This document shows positions 21,960 to 33,228 of a stretch of DNA of 64,000 nt, piece after piece. Source of the DNA: Pictodentalium vernedei (lineage: Eukaryota > Mollusca > Scaphopoda > Dentaliida > Dentaliidae); NCBI GenBank assembly GCA_031216915.1, contig CM062292.1, forward strand, positions 208,341,262 to 208,405,261. Direction: 5' to 3'. The position numbers and the translations under genes are program-made. How positions within the stretch are numbered: the stretch's first letter is position 1; each line of letters starts with the position of its first letter. The notes under the pieces are model-generated. The model was not told where the DNA came from. It saw nothing but the letters and a program-made list of their open reading frames with translations, and did no database searches.

Positions 21960-22680
21960 CATTTGCATAATGTCAACTGGCATAAGTCCTTTTGACCTTT
22001 CACGTAATGTATATTGGCATAATACACGTTGGCGAAATGTTCGTTGACATAAAGTCGACAAGCTTAACCCTTTACCTAACATGAAAAGCAGAAGACACTT
22101 GCAAAAAAAAAAAAAAAAAATTTAAGGAACAACCAATTTTTTTTCATTTTTTTCTCAAAAACAAAGGTTATGACCCCTCGTTGGAACGATTTCGGCGAGC
22201 TCGTTCCAACGAGGGGTCATAACCTATGTTTTTGAGACAAAAATGAAAATTAACTGGCGATTTTGGGGAATAGCACTGGCCAGTTTTGACCCTTACGTTG
22301 GGTAAAGGGTTAACGATAGAGCGCGTATAGTGTCAGTTGGCAGGTGTCTGTTAGTATAATGTCCCTTTGCGTACAGTCCACTGGAACCATGTGCGTTGGC
22401 ATACTGCCCATTGCGTAATATCCTTTGGCATAATGTCCGTCGGTATATTTCTGTGGGAGTATTTTTCATTGTCGTAATACCCATAATGTCCATTGGCATA
22501 ATGTGCATCAGCATAATGCTCTTTGACATAATATATTGACATAATGTGTGCTGGTATAATTCCAGTGGCATTATGTCCATTAGCATAATGTCTGTTGGCG
22601 TAACGTCCTTTGGCACTATTTACATTGGCGTAACGTCTACTTGCATACTTGCATAACTTCCATTGACGTGTCTATTGAAA
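21960..22680 (+). repeat. 15-bp minisatellite interrupted by a MITE
   Basis: Diverged units of TGGCATAATGTCCAT recur from about 21960 and again from 22330 to 22680; the MITE at 22064-22313 splits the array. A 107-codon minus-strand frame (22293-22616) with a MPMDI-like five-residue repeat is the translation of this array and is not supported as a gene. Confidence 0.75.
22064..22313. mobile_element. TTAA-flanked MITE (family 1), complete
   Basis: TTAA at 22064-22067 and 22310-22313. The ends read inward CCCTTTACCTAACATG and CCCTTTACCCAACGTAA, a ~15-bp imperfect terminal inverted repeat. The central palindrome (GGTTATGACCCCTCG..GGAACGA / TCGTTCC..CGAGGGGTCATAACC) is nearly intact. It sits inside the 15-bp minisatellite, so it is younger than the array. 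Confidence 0.9.
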
Positions 22681-22704
22681 GGGTTAAGTGATGTGTCATA
22701 AAAC

Positions 22705-24226
22705 TATACTTGCCCAAAAAAGAAAGTGTGCATTGCAGAAATTGATCAAACTCAAAAAAAAATAATTTCGTAGGTGTAAAGAGTGTTAACCTGTTCATGA
22801 ATAAGTTATATTGAACACAAAAACAGCTTTCCCCGTTAAAATTGCATTAACGTTAAATGACGTGCTGCACGTTTCTGAAAAGGCATGTTTTGCACGTGGA
22901 GAGTCTGAAATTTCATGCAGCAGTGTGAATCCTTGGGTATTTAAACGCTAAAGTAAGGCCTTCCTATCGTTCACTTTCAAACTTGCGCTGCTGTTAAAAC
23001 GACTCCACATTAGCATGCCAAGATTGACAATGAATCAACGTCTCCTTGCCCTGAGTATGATTAGAGCTGGCAGAACACACAGAGAGGTTGCCCAGCATTT
23101 GAACTGCCACTGTAACACTGTAGACAGGCTAGTCCATCGACCTGCACAACATGATGACGTTCGAGACCGACCCCGCTCCGGGAGACCCCGAGTTACCATC
23201 CCTGCACAAGATCGGTATATCCGTGTCGTCCATCTCCGGAACCGGCAACAAACGGCAACGACGACAGCCAGGAACATCCCTAACCTGAGACGGATACATC
23301 CTCAAACAGTAATCAACCGGCTGAGAGAATACGGCTTACGTCCTCGAAGACCTGCAATTCGTCCGATTTTGACGTTACGTCATCGTCGTGCTCGACTGCA
23401 GTGGTGTAGACAACATCTCAGGCATCCCTAACACTGGTGGCGACGTGTTTTATTCACAGATGAATGTCGTTTCCATCTTTCATCATCAGATGGTCGCCAG
23501 AGAGTGTACAGACGTCGAAACAAACGCTACGCAGATCCATGTGTCGTGGAGCGAAACCGTTATGGGGAGGGTCTCTCATGGTGTGGGGTGGCATCACTGC
23601 CCGTAACAGAACTGAGCTGGTCATTATTGATGGCAATCTCAATGCAGCCAGATATCGTGATGAAGTGCTTACACCTGTTGTTGTCCCATTTCTGTAACGT
23701 CACGGCCCCGGCGTCATTCTACAGCAGGACAACGCCCGACCCCACGCAGCTCGTGTTGTTCAACAGTACCTGCAGCAACAAGTGGATGTTCTTCCCTGGC
23801 CCGCAAATTCACCCGATATCTCACCCATTGAGCACGTATGGGACGAAATGAAACGTCAGCTACGCCGGCTTCCCCATGCACCGTCAACGCTTATGGAACT
23901 CCAAAGACAGCTTATCAGAATATGGAACAACATCCCACAACACTTCCATGCTAACTTGTTCGCTTCCATGAGGCGTAGATGCACAGCAGTAGTCGATGCA
24001 GACGGAGGTCATACCAGATATTGAGTGTGTGAATTTTGTGTTTGACCCTTAGTGTCTTTGCCTCTCCATGGCGCCAAGAGTATTCGTCGAAGCGTAATGA
24101 AATTTCTCGTGTTGATCACAAATTGATTCATCTGTGATTGAATAAAATTTCCATGAATGAAAATGATATATATCTTTTTTTAGTGTTATTTTTTAGCATG
24201 CACACTTTCTTTTTTGGGAGAGTATA
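22705..24226 (+). mobile_element. Tc1-type transposon, inactivated
   Basis: Inverted ends ATACTTGCCCAAAAAAGAAA (continuing GTGTGCAT) at 22706-22733 and its complement at 24198-24225, with two or three mismatches near the tip, flanked by TA. The interior carries a broken Tc1 transposase in plus orientation. Total length is about 1.52 kb, in the usual Tc1 range. TA target duplication is the hallmark of the Tc1/mariner superfamily. Confidence 0.92.
23015..24024 (+). pseudogene. Tc1-family transposase, broken by two stops and one frameshift
   Basis: The product would be a cut-and-paste DDE/D transposase that binds the element's inverted ends in the nucleus. The N-terminal half (from ATG 23015) has a helix-turn-helix region (residues ~5-45, 'RAGRTHREVAQHLNC'), a GRPR-type linker ('DRPRSGRPR') and a second HTH. 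The catalytic part has FTDE (Asp codon 23459-23461), LQQDNARPHA (Asp codon 23728-23730) and SPIEHVWDE (Glu codon 23830-23832). I count 33 residues between the last Asp and Glu, one fewer than the classic DD34E spacing. Breaks: TAA at 23429-23431, a one-base loss near 23566, and TAA at 23695-23697. Without them the frame would be about 335 residues, normal for the family. It cannot make an active enzyme as read. Confidence 0.93.
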
Positions 24227-24483
24227 TATTTTGGAAAAGAAATTTGAATGTCGATTGTTTTAGCTCTTCGCTGGATGGATTTGGTCAATTCTCTGTAGAA
24301 AGAAGGGACATAAATTCAAGAGAGATAGAGAGAACAGTGTAACACTCCTGAAGTCTTTTGACGAGTCACATTTCGTCGGGCAGTTGTCGAATACCAATAT
24401 GTTCGCACCTGTAAAACTTCGAACGAGGATGTAAATCATTGGTTTTACTGATCAAGCTGTGAAAAACTGTAGAAGATTGCATT

Positions 24484-24690
24484 GGCGGAAAGCAAGTGCA
24501 CCGTCAACGTACTGTACGTCTCAGTACACGGCACTACCGTGCTCCTAACTGGACAACGGCAATTAAGTGTTTTGCCCAAGCCCAAAGGACATAACGCAGT
24601 TGATGCGGGTCAGGATCGAACCGTCCATCCTTCGATCAGAAGTCCAATGCACGAAACAATGAGCAACCGTGCTTCCGGGTGTGCATCGTG
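24484..24690 (-). mobile_element. tRNA-derived SINE, 5' part only
   Basis: Read on the minus strand: box B region 'cggttcgatcctgacc', then 'cgttatgtcctttgggc', then 'tactgagacgtacagtacg' and 'gtgcacttgctttccgcc'. The order is as in other copies. The 3' half and tail are absent and the 'ttgggcaag' block is partly duplicated. Confidence 0.7.
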
Positions 24691-24806
24691 TTTACTTGGA
24701 AGCAGAACATATTTTGAATGCCAACATTCATGCTCCAAGAAATTGTAACAAACCAAATGCATGTGACCAAATTCTGACTATCGACATTATTTACGAATGC
24801 TACCAA

Positions 24807-25052
24807 TTAACCCCTTACCAAATGAATCGGGCGCATCTGCTCACGTAATATACAAATTGAGTAGCAGAAAACAAATTGAAATAAAAAAAATTAACAAAAC
24901 CATATCATGTGGCCCCCCTCATTGGAACGATCTTGTCGAGCTCGTTCCAATGAGAGAGTCACATGATATGGTTTGGGTGAATTTTTTGGAAAAATTTGAA
25001 AAGAAAAATGTTTAAAATAATAAATTTTTGATGTCGTTGGGCAAAGGGTTAA
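24807..25052. mobile_element. TTAA-flanked MITE (family 1, subtype with CATATCATGTG palindrome)
   Basis: TTAA at 24807-24810 and 25049-25052; the inward ends are CCCCTTACCAAATGAA and CCCTTTGCCCAACG. The central palindrome reads CATATCATGTGGC..CTCATTGGAACGA and its complement. It differs from the main subtype in the palindrome arms, as does the half copy at 36164-36282. Confidence 0.8.
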
Positions 25053-25671
25053 CAGCCTTGTCGTGAAAAAATGAGTTACACCCCATCAATCTCGAAGTGT
25101 TGTTTCGACAATTAATAACAGGGTTAAATTACTGAAAATCGTGAATAAATGCACTATAAATTTTGTTTATTTACCACTCCACTGCAGGAGTTTACGGAAA
25201 TATCATTTTATTAGCATAATTTTCTTTCCAGTTGTATTCGAAAATGTCATTCCTGAAAAGCTGAATAACTAAATTAGCCTCTATATTAACTATCTCCTCG
25301 TGCCAACTTCCTTGTTAACATTATGATATTCCTTGAAACCCAAGATTTTTTTTTGCGTTTTGCGATGTAATTGCATTTTCAGACATAAAACATGACGATA
25401 CGATATAATGTACGGGAAAGCTCCACAAGAAGAAATGCTGGCTACAATCTTATTTTATTATTAACACTGACTTTTTGACCAACGTAACGACAAAAATCGA
25501 TCATTTTTTATTTTGTTCTCAAAAACATAGAGATAGTTCTATCTCTTCTCTCACTTCGTCGAATCTCCGCACACGACTCTGAATCTGCGTTTGCTTTGAA
25601 TTTTGGGTACAATTCTCTTCTTTTTTCTCTTTAATCACCCAATTCTTACTTATTAACATTATTAATCAATC
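25053..25671. other. Mostly unassigned; MITE-like trace at 25465-25545
   Basis: 'actttttgaccaacgtaacgac' and 'ttctcaaaaacatag' near 25470-25530 resemble half of a family 1 MITE. Nothing else is recognisable. Confidence 0.3.
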
Positions 25672-25850
25672 GGTGTAAACAAAATGGTTGCGCTTAGTAA
25701 CGCATCAAGGGGGACAACTCTAGCTTGGTTCATATCGACTGACATCGGCGTCATATCAGCCGAGTTTGAAGTCATATTAGCCGAGTTTGATAACGAGGAA
25801 TTCTGGGAAAGAAAATCATATCTAATAAATAAGTATCTTTATTATTGCCT
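25672..25850 (+). repeat. Dispersed repeat (partner at 42500-42690)
   Basis: 'agtaacgcatcaagg..acaactctagcttggttca', 'tcatatcagccgagtttgaa', 'atattagccgagttt' and 'ctaataaataa' occur in the same order at 42500-42690. The motif TCATATCAGCCGAG is also found, inverted, in the palindrome at 42183-42325, so all three may be one element family. Confidence 0.6.
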
Positions 25851-26661
25851 GGGAAGTGCTATCATGTGACCGTTGGCCAGGGCACTTTGAGCCCTTTCCT
25901 GTCCAACAGTGTTCCACATAATATTTCATTGGGTTACTTGCATAAACTCAAGACATTACCCTGGTCAGTTTTGTTTAAATGGAAGTTGACATTGTGTTAC
26001 TCCAAAGACTGTTTAGCACAAATACCCTGGGGCAAATTTGCTATCCGGAAATTCGAATGTCGGAAGATTTTCTTTAACCGGCCAACCGTTCACTTGAATT
26101 TGTTTTGACTGCGTGACGTAAATGTGAACAATTTGGGTGATTAATCCCGTAGCCTGAGTCGTAAGGTACATGTGTATAGAAAGTTTAACCCGCGGGGTGC
26201 CAGAAAAACAATATTTAGGCTCCATTGAAGGCTGATATATCATGATTATCATGCTTCATATTCAGTGAGTGTACATTTTGAAGCAAAATACTTCGTTCAA
26301 TTGAATTTGTATTGTTACAAATGTTTGGAGGGAGGCCTGGGAACTCTCCAATAAATTACAGCAGAACAAATGCAGGAGAACAAAATATGACTTATGAAAT
26401 TAATTTTTCACGCTATTGATCAACAACAGTGACTCTATATGAAATTTAGGTTTCTAATCTGCTCGGGAAAATGAGTCGCAAACAAAAACAGTTTCGAGAT
26501 ACCTTGTGATGAAACCACCATATACATGGGTTTAACGAGAATTTTATGCGTGCTGAAATAATCCAAGAAGGATACCATTTTTCTTTTCAAAAACCTCAAC
26601 GAAATTGTTTTGCAATAACAATTTTTAGTATTTTACCCGTTTTTTGCTTATTTTTTTTACC
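25851..26661. other. No supported gene; weak hairpin at 26305-26362
   Basis: 'ttgttacaaatgtttggaggg' can pair loosely with 'ctctccaataaattacagcagaacaa', recalling the hairpin repeats at 20955 and 39590. The frame 25845-26108 has no recognisable domain. Confidence 0.3.
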
Positions 26662-26778
26662 AGATTAACTGGTTGAGAGCTAGATGCCACTATCAGGGCT
26701 TTAAAAAAAACAATGGGGGTACCAGAGCAAAAGCCAACATTATCCTTGCACGTGTTTCATATTCAGTCAAACGCAAAT
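26662..26778 (+). repeat. Dispersed repeat, inverted relative to 8305-8427
   Basis: Aligns with the reverse complement of 8305-8427 over about 115 bp ('ttaactggttgagagctaga', 'ccactatcagggcttt', 'accagagcaaaagcc', 'tattcagtcaaacgcaaata'). Confidence 0.65.
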
Positions 26779-26794
26779 AATATTTTGTTTATAT

Positions 26795-26867
26795 AAATTT
26801 GTTTTATCACAGATAATTGAAGAGTACCTATTGGCACTCTTCAATAATTTGTAATAAAACAAATTTT
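26795..26867. repeat. Hairpin repeat with GAGTACCTATTGGCACTC apex
   Basis: 'aatttgttttatcacagata' pairs with 'aatttgtaataaaacaaatt' around a 'tgaagagtacctattggcac' apex, giving roughly 30-bp arms. The apex CCTATTGGCAC also tops the hairpin at 28854-28892. Confidence 0.7.
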
Positions 26868-27650
26868 GATGAACAGATTCTACAAAAATGATGTAGCCCT
26901 CGACCAGTTACGCCTGTGATCGATTTGATTACAATACAAGAAAAAAACGAATGTATGGGAAAGCATATCGGTAAAAGAGTTGTTAACAGGCAATTGTAAT
27001 AGAGAAAAAAAACTTACAGAATGTCTGTTCTTTAAACTAATCTTGTAGTCCACCAGATTAGAAAGAAGTTCACTTAAGAAAATACATAAGTACACTGATG
27101 GGCATGAGAGCAGATGGTATTGTTTTGTATAATTATAAAGGTCTGGTTTCATGCTGTGATCATTAGGAAATTTTCTAAAAAGTGTTTTTTTCTTATGATA
27201 CGCTCGACACACAACAGAGCGAGCATCGGGATTTATCAGTTGTGCACAGTTGTGAATTTTAAATATTTTTGCTTTCAATCATCCAATCTCCAATGCACCA
27301 AATTCACCCTCTTGACTCTTATCAATCCTTGATTATCATATCACGCAATACAAACATCTCGAAACCATTAAGATTCTGCATTCCTTAACTGAAGGTGAGA
27401 GTGCTGATATGTGGGCAGGTGAATACATTTGTGAAATAATTTGGAAGGCCAGTTTTATTTGTAACTGTAGCGAATAAGTGTTATGTAATCATTATTTTCA
27501 GATGGTATTCTGATGGTATGATTTTGTTGGTTTTATTGACCCACCGATGGAAGGGTGAACAGGGTCTCCGTGAAACCCTTTCAACAGTATTTGTTTGCCT
27601 GTCTATTGGAGTTTAACGACATTTTCAACAGCCAGGGGCACATTGTGTTG
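26868..27650. other. No supported feature
   Basis: The minus-strand frame 26880-27278 (132 codons) is AT-driven, rich in F/S/L, and has no recognisable domain. No repeat was recognised. Confidence 0.3.
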
Positions 27651-27925
27651 AGTAGTTTTACTGGTAGAGAAAGCCAAAGTACCCTGAGAGAACCACCGAC
27701 CAGAGGCGAGCAACTGTCAGACTTTCCAACTTACTAACACTGCACAAGCAGTGTTAGCAGCGGACAAAGACAAGACCACCATCAACTTGCAGTACGCTTT
27801 AGCACAGAATGCCACCCCCCCCCCCCTCCCACGAGTGCAATTATACAATTCCGCTGGTCAGGATAGAACCGAGGACCTTCCAGCTTAAAGTTCAATGTTT
27901 TAACCACAGAGCTACTGCCCTCCCT
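27651..27925 (-). mobile_element. tRNA-derived SINE, degenerate
   Basis: Minus-strand reading: 'gagggcagtagctctgtggt' (box A-like), 'ggttctatcctgacc' (box B), 'gcgtactgcaagttgatgg', 'acactgcttgtgcagtgtta', 'ctgacagttgctcgcctctg', 'tggttctctcagggtac' and 'taaaactact'. A C13 run interrupts the middle. Confidence 0.75.
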
Positions 27926-28853
27926 TTCAATCGTGTACTGGGAATCAAAATGGCAACTCAATAAAAAGATACGTGAGAACAAATGTTTCTCTGAAGCGAC
28001 CGCCCCACCCCCCTCTGTATCCGCCATTGTGTTGGTTTACCCGCGCACTTTGTAACACCTTCCACTACACTCGACAACATTTGAAAAACAATTAAATGTT
28101 TTCTGATATTCTGTAGCTTAATGCTTCAAGCCAAATCATAGTCCGGTACGTCCTGGATATACAGGGCCGACAAAAGAGCGGGGAAGCCAGTGCAGAACAC
28201 CCTGGAACGGGATCCGTCACACGGCCCTGCCAAGGACAAGCAACACTAGTTACCCACTGAATTAAAATAAAAGCCGGCAGTCATTTGTAGACATTTCAGG
28301 GTCTCCCGGAGACACCCAATCTGTTTTCTCTATAATTTTAGTAATTTCGTGCAGAGGGATTCGAGGAACTGTTGACTTCAGCACTCCAAATTCGAAATTT
28401 TTCAGACAATTTTTCCGAATATGCGCATCAAAAGTCGCGTATGTTCTTCATTCCCGCTGTCAGTTACCCTCTTGCATACTCATTCTCGCCACTTTGAGAC
28501 TTAGACAATATCTTCGACACTATGAGCTGGAATCTATATCAAAAGTCCCAGCCTCCGTAACAGAATTCACATCGGGCCAGGGACGCAGAACCAACGAGAA
28601 GAATTTCGGACTCGATGATCGGGCCCGAAATTCCTCTCGCTGGTTCTGTTTGGATTTTGTGTCCCAATTTTCACCGAGTTTCCGCCGCCCCTATTTGGCA
28701 GGGAAGATCAGTATCGAAGTTAGAGTGCTGGACTCCACATGTGGGCTTTACGAATACCACAGGTTGTGACTACATTATCTGCACCGTGTTAGAGAAAGTT
28801 TCATATTGGCCCAGGCAAGAATGCAATTTCGTTCATGACGCGATTCTCAATTA
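27926..28853. other. Inverted repeat at 28584-28650, otherwise unassigned
   Basis: 'agaaccaacgagaagaattt' followed by CGG pairs with 'cccgaaattcctctcgctgg' followed by TTCT, with a ~14-base spacer. The overlapping frames at 28494-28769 and 28615-28854 run through it in two phases and are not supported as genes. Confidence 0.45.
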
Positions 28854-28892
28854 GATTTGATTGGATAGTGCCTATTGGCACTATTCATTCAA
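28854..28892. repeat. Short hairpin ATAGTGCC-TATT-GGCACTAT
   Basis: TTTGATTGGATAGTGCC pairs with GGCACTATTCATTCAAA around a TATT loop. It shares its apex with the hairpin at 26795-26867. Confidence 0.65.
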
Positions 28893-28958
28893 ATATAACA
28901 GCGCAATATACAAGATGGAATGAAATCTGAGCCCAAGGTAAATGTAGCAATATACCCG

Positions 28959-29206
28959 TTAACCCTTTACCTAACACCACTAGAAACCGACAATTGTTGC
29001 AAAAAGTACGTCTTGAAGTTGATAAACTGATTATTATTATTATTATTATTATTTTTTTTTTTTTGGGGGGGGGGGGGGGCGTTCCAATGATGGAGTCATA
29101 ATATATATATTTTGGAAGCAAAAATTGAAAAAATAAAATCGAAATGGTGATTTCTGCAAATAGCTGTTATAGCCGGATATAGGTATTACGTTAGGTGTAG
29201 GGTTAA
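28959..29206. mobile_element. TTAA-flanked MITE (family 1) with AT and poly-G expansion
   Basis: TTAA at 28959-28962 and 29203-29206; the left end is CCCTTTACCTAACACC, and the right end read inward is CCCTACACCTAACGTAA. The interior has an (ATT)n tract and a run of about 18 G where the central palindrome should be, so that arm has been replaced. Its right TTAA is shared with the next element. Confidence 0.8.
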
Positions 29207-30076
29207 GGTGCTATATAAGTAATGAAATTTTGTTTATTTTTAAATTCCCACCTTTGATATTCCTTAAATTCAAATTCAATAAACGCAAATAATACATCAA
29301 AATGAAGGTTGGGAGGTATAGATCACGAAAAATATATGAAATCAACTTATAGAGTTGACAGCAGGCACCACTGGTTCCTGAAAATCTGCTACCGTATTCG
29401 TACCAGAAGTGATAATACAATAATATTTCCTGAGAACAACTTGTGGTCAAATGTGCTTCACATACCCAAGAACAAAGCTAGGCATTCAAAACACTTTTGG
29501 ATGCAGCGATAGGACTACATTTAGGAAAAGGAATGCATTTTGTATTGAAGATGGATTCCATGTTCGACAGACATGCACAAATCACTTGATACCACGAATT
29601 TCCATAAAAAAAACAAAATCGTAATTCTAAGACATTTCACCAGGTGTCATGATATCTTAAATAGAATATGGCAACTGTACATTCTCTATATAATAATAGT
29701 ATGCTGTATTAAGGCGATCTTTCCCATTATTTGATTTTAGACGGCGTTGTTTTTCGATGCTTTTTCCGTCCGATGACGTTGGCCGGAAATCGAAAGCACG
29801 AATATACGTAAACAAAGGGTACGTTTCCGAGGGCCATTCCGAATATATTCAAAATTCACCAGACTAGTGTGTCATGCGCAGTTCAATTGCAGAACGTTAT
29901 TCTCAAGGAGACGTTCATTTGACGTTAAAGGTTATTCAGAATACTCGATGTTGTTCAAGATTGCGTTTCTCGTCGAAGAATTGAACGACGACATAGAACA
30001 AGTTGCTTGCGTTAACGGCAGCTAACATGAATTATTCTGTGCACAGGCTGTCGATGAATTCTCAGATTTCATCATT

Positions 30077-30152
30077 TTTAATAAAATGTATATTACATTA
30101 TCAATACTAAACAAACTGAGTATTGATAATATAATATACATTTTACTAAAAT
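30077..30152. repeat. AT-rich palindrome
   Basis: 'ttttaataaaatgtatatta' followed by CATTATCAATACT pairs with AGTATTGATAATATAATATA followed by CATTTTACTAAAA around a ~10-base loop. Arms are about 33 bp with few mismatches. Confidence 0.75.
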
Positions 30153-31007
30153 TGATAACATTTCATAATATATATACGTCGAGTGCCTGTGAATGAAAGT
30201 AGATTCGACACTTTATGTTACTGCAATGTTCAAAAGTTTTGGAAGCTTTGAACCTTGCAATAACCTTCAACAATGTTTTATTTTATGGTAGAGTGAGACG
30301 TGGCTGATACAAATTGGTCTCAACACCGACATGGAATTATAAAGATAGTCTCAATTTATTTTTCTATGAAATTAGAGAACCAAAGTATAGGCCTAGGTAC
30401 CAGGATATAAGGCCTCGCCTCACAGAAACATGGACCGCGTATATACAGTGTGGGGACAACAGGAGTCACGGATTACGGCTTACTTTTAAAAAGGTCAGTG
30501 GCGGTCAGTGGCGGTCAATGGCGGCGTGTGCATTCGTGCCCAAGGGGGGGGGGGGGGGGGGCGGGGTGGCGTGGGAGTTCTGGTCCAAATGGCAAGTTGC
30601 ATAATTTAATCACCTACTGGGTGAAAACTGTATGCAGGTGACTGGGTTATGCCGTAGAACAGGGGAAATTTAAAGATTTCCCGAATGATAAAAGTCGCAA
30701 GAAGAAACGGCGACTAGGTCGACTGAAAGACCAGGTGGCTGTCAGATGTTTGGACCCGGTGTATAAAGTCGGTAGAACTGCATGGGGTTTGCTCAGAGTC
30801 CACGAACAGTAGCAGTACAGTGTCACATGGGGTAAAGCATAATAAGGCCCATTTGGGTGGTGCGCAATTCTATAGTGACGGTTGAGTAAAAGAAACATTA
30901 TACTAGAGTGACGTCGCAAAAGAGCCATGTGCACGAGCGTCGTCATGACGAGAGGACGGCTGAACACTGAGAATGTTCCAGTCATTGTGACAACGGAGGT
31001 GTATCTG

Positions 31008-31057
<50 letters not shown>

Positions 31058-31545
31058 GGGGGGGGGGGTTACAGTGTTATATAGGATAAAACAGGCTACG
31101 AAAAGAAGCCGTTGTGCAATAGCTTTAGTAAAAGCATAGGGTCACTACACTAGGGTCGAGCTGTATTGGAAAGATCCATAAGCCCCCAACGTAGTTAAGG
31201 CCCCCGTTTCCAGTGGCCATGGACCTTCTCCAGAGACCCTTACCATAGGCATGGGGATACACGTGGGCTCCTAGCCCTATACTGTACCAACACATACCGC
31301 TCTACTACTATACAAGGTCTGTACCCTGTCACATAAGCCTTGAAATCCCATTCTAATACCATATCTGATAGGTGAAGGTTTTATTTGCACAATCGCGTAC
31401 GAAAGGATGGCGGTTGCACAGATGATGGAACTTGTAAATCCTTTGTCTTAATTTACACAAATCTAACATGAAGGGGGTAGGAGGCGGGTAAAACACCCCC
31501 AAATCACCTTTATTTGCACCCAGGCCTGCATGTACGCCATTTTTC

Positions 31546-31576
<31 letters not shown>

Positions 31577-31839
31577 GGGGGGTGGCTTGTGCGGACCACG
31601 AAAACACCATTCTGAAAATTTCTGCTGTAACATTTTCAGATAAGAAGACCTCTTTAACGGGATCCTTACTCCCCCCCCCCCTCCATCCTCAATTACATAA
31701 CTTCTGCAATAGCGATTCCGTATAAGACGAAATCTTTCGGTTCTACCATTTTCCTACAATAAAACGCAATCAATCAGATTACTGAACTGATCAGATCATT
31801 TGTCTGTTTATTGAGGGTTACGACACTTGCGAAGGTCAG
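30153..31839. other. Interior of the TTAA element: G runs, (GT)n, no gene
   Basis: G tracts at 30546-30562, 31057-31069 and 31560-31582 (23 G), a (GT)n tract at 31010-31055 and a C12 run near 31672. Frames at 30314-30604 and 30647-30985 have no recognisable domain. Confidence 0.5.
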
Positions 31840-32155
31840 GGTCATATCGTGCCGAGCAGTTTTACGAACGGAGGAAGCCGGAGCCTACCCAGAGAGAACC
31901 ATCGCACATCGACAAGTAACTGCTAGACCCTCCAACGTCCTAACCAGACACAAGCCAGATGAGCATTGGTTGAATGCATGCGTGCCATCAAGTTGCCGCA
32001 CATCTAAGCCCACTTTGCAGCCGTGTCCCTATGCAAGCAGTTAGGATTAAGTCACTTGCTCAGGGTCGCAACGCAAGTGGCATGGGCCACATTCGAACTG
32101 TGGACCTCTCGGTCATAAGTCCAACGCGCCAGTCCATGAGCTACCGCGTCTCCCC
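31840..32155 (-). mobile_element. tRNA-derived SINE nested in the TTAA element
   Basis: Minus-strand reading: 'ggggagacgcggtagctcat' (box A), 'agttcgaatgtggccc' (box B region), 'agcaagtgacttaatcc', 'catgcattcaaccaatgc', 'ggttctctctgggtaggctc' and 'cttcctccgttcgtaaaact'. Diverged, with the 3' tail lost. Confidence 0.75.
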
Positions 32156-32982
32156 AGTAGTTGGTTTTAAAAGATTACTATAACAGATCATTAATTGGTT
32201 GAAAAAGATAAGGCCTACTTAATCTGTTGCTGTCTAACAAATTAATAGTTGGTTATAACTGGATAAAAACTGTTGAAGCAGGTTATTAGTTGATTATAAC
32301 ACATTATTAATCTTGATTGAAACAAATTATGAATCTGTTTTAAAAGTTTATTAATCTGTTGTAACAGATAAATAACTGGGGACGGGTTGGCAGTAATACG
32401 TCACCGTTAAAAACAAATTTCGGCCCAAAGATTTGCGGTGTTCAAAACTGTATAAGGTAGTGCGCATGTCTAGAATAACGTTTATTCCTCCTCGTGAGGT
32501 GGATTAACAGAATGCATTCCGAATACTATTCCAGAATACGTCCACTTGAACAAAACGATACGAATCGCATTCTGCCTTATCTGCGCATGTCCGGAAAAAA
32601 CACTAGTATTCTCAAATGGCCCACGGAAACGTACCCAAAGTCGTCACCTTTGGAATTTACCCCCACGCAGCTCTGTCGCCGTGTTTTGAAGGATTTTGAT
32701 GCCCAAGCTTTGTTCTTGGATATGTGAAGCACATTTCGCCACAAGTTGTTCTCAGGAAATATTATTGTATTATCAGTTCTGGTACGAATACGGTAGCAGA
32801 CTTCCAGGAACCAGTGGTGCCTGCTGTCAACTCCGTGAGTTGACTTCATGCATTTTACGTGTTCTATACCTCCCAACCTTCATTTTGATGTTTAATTTGT
32901 GTATATTTAATTTGAATTTAAAGAATATCGGAGGTGGGAATTTAAAAATAAACAAAATTCAATTACTTATATAGCACCTTAA

Positions 32983-33224
32983 GGTGCTAAAAAGGTAATG
33001 CGAAATTTAGCTTGAAAATATGTGACATGTTATCTTCGATGGCATCACATATCTAAAAAAATGTTATAATTTTTCATATTTTGGTGTTCATAACAGCGAC
33101 GCGTTCATCATAAATGGATGGACAGCAAAAAATGACAAATTATTATTTACTTTAGATTTTTGATTACATTGAAAATAACCTATCACCTATTTTCAAACTA
33201 ACTTTCCATTACTTATGTAACACC
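32983..33224. mobile_element. TTAA-flanked MITE (family 2)
   Basis: Ends read inward GGTGCTAAAAAGGTAATG and GGTGTTACATAAGTAATG, with ~38-bp imperfect inverted termini reaching 'tttgaaaata'. TTAA flanks at 32979-32982 (shared with the large element) and 33225-33228. The ends match those of the 29207-32978 element, so this could be its MITE derivative. Confidence 0.75.
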
Positions 33225-33228
33225 TTAA

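Larger units (their letters stand above)
29207..32978. mobile_element. TTAA-flanked 3.8-kb element with ~300-bp inverted ends
   Basis: Both ends read inward GGTGCTATATAAGTAAT and stay inverted-homologous for about 290 bp (29207-29505 against 32690-32978): 'tttaaattcccacctttgat', 'aaggttgggaggtata', 'gttgacagcaggcaccactg' and 'acttgtgg'. Weaker inverted similarity recurs deeper (29815-29890 against 32540-32640: 'gggtacgtttccg.gggcca', 'catgcgcag'). TTAA flanks both sides. No transposase frame is visible; a SINE (31840-32155), a palindrome and several G runs lie inside. Foldback-like and non-autonomous by inference. Confidence 0.65.

Noticed and set aside
22293..22616. 107-codon minus-strand frame with MPMDI-like repeats
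   Set aside because: It coincides with the 15-bp minisatellite, so the five-residue repeat is a by-product.
26880..27278. 132-codon frame resembling a membrane protein
   Set aside because: AT-rich translation gives hydrophobic residues by composition; no conserved motif seen.
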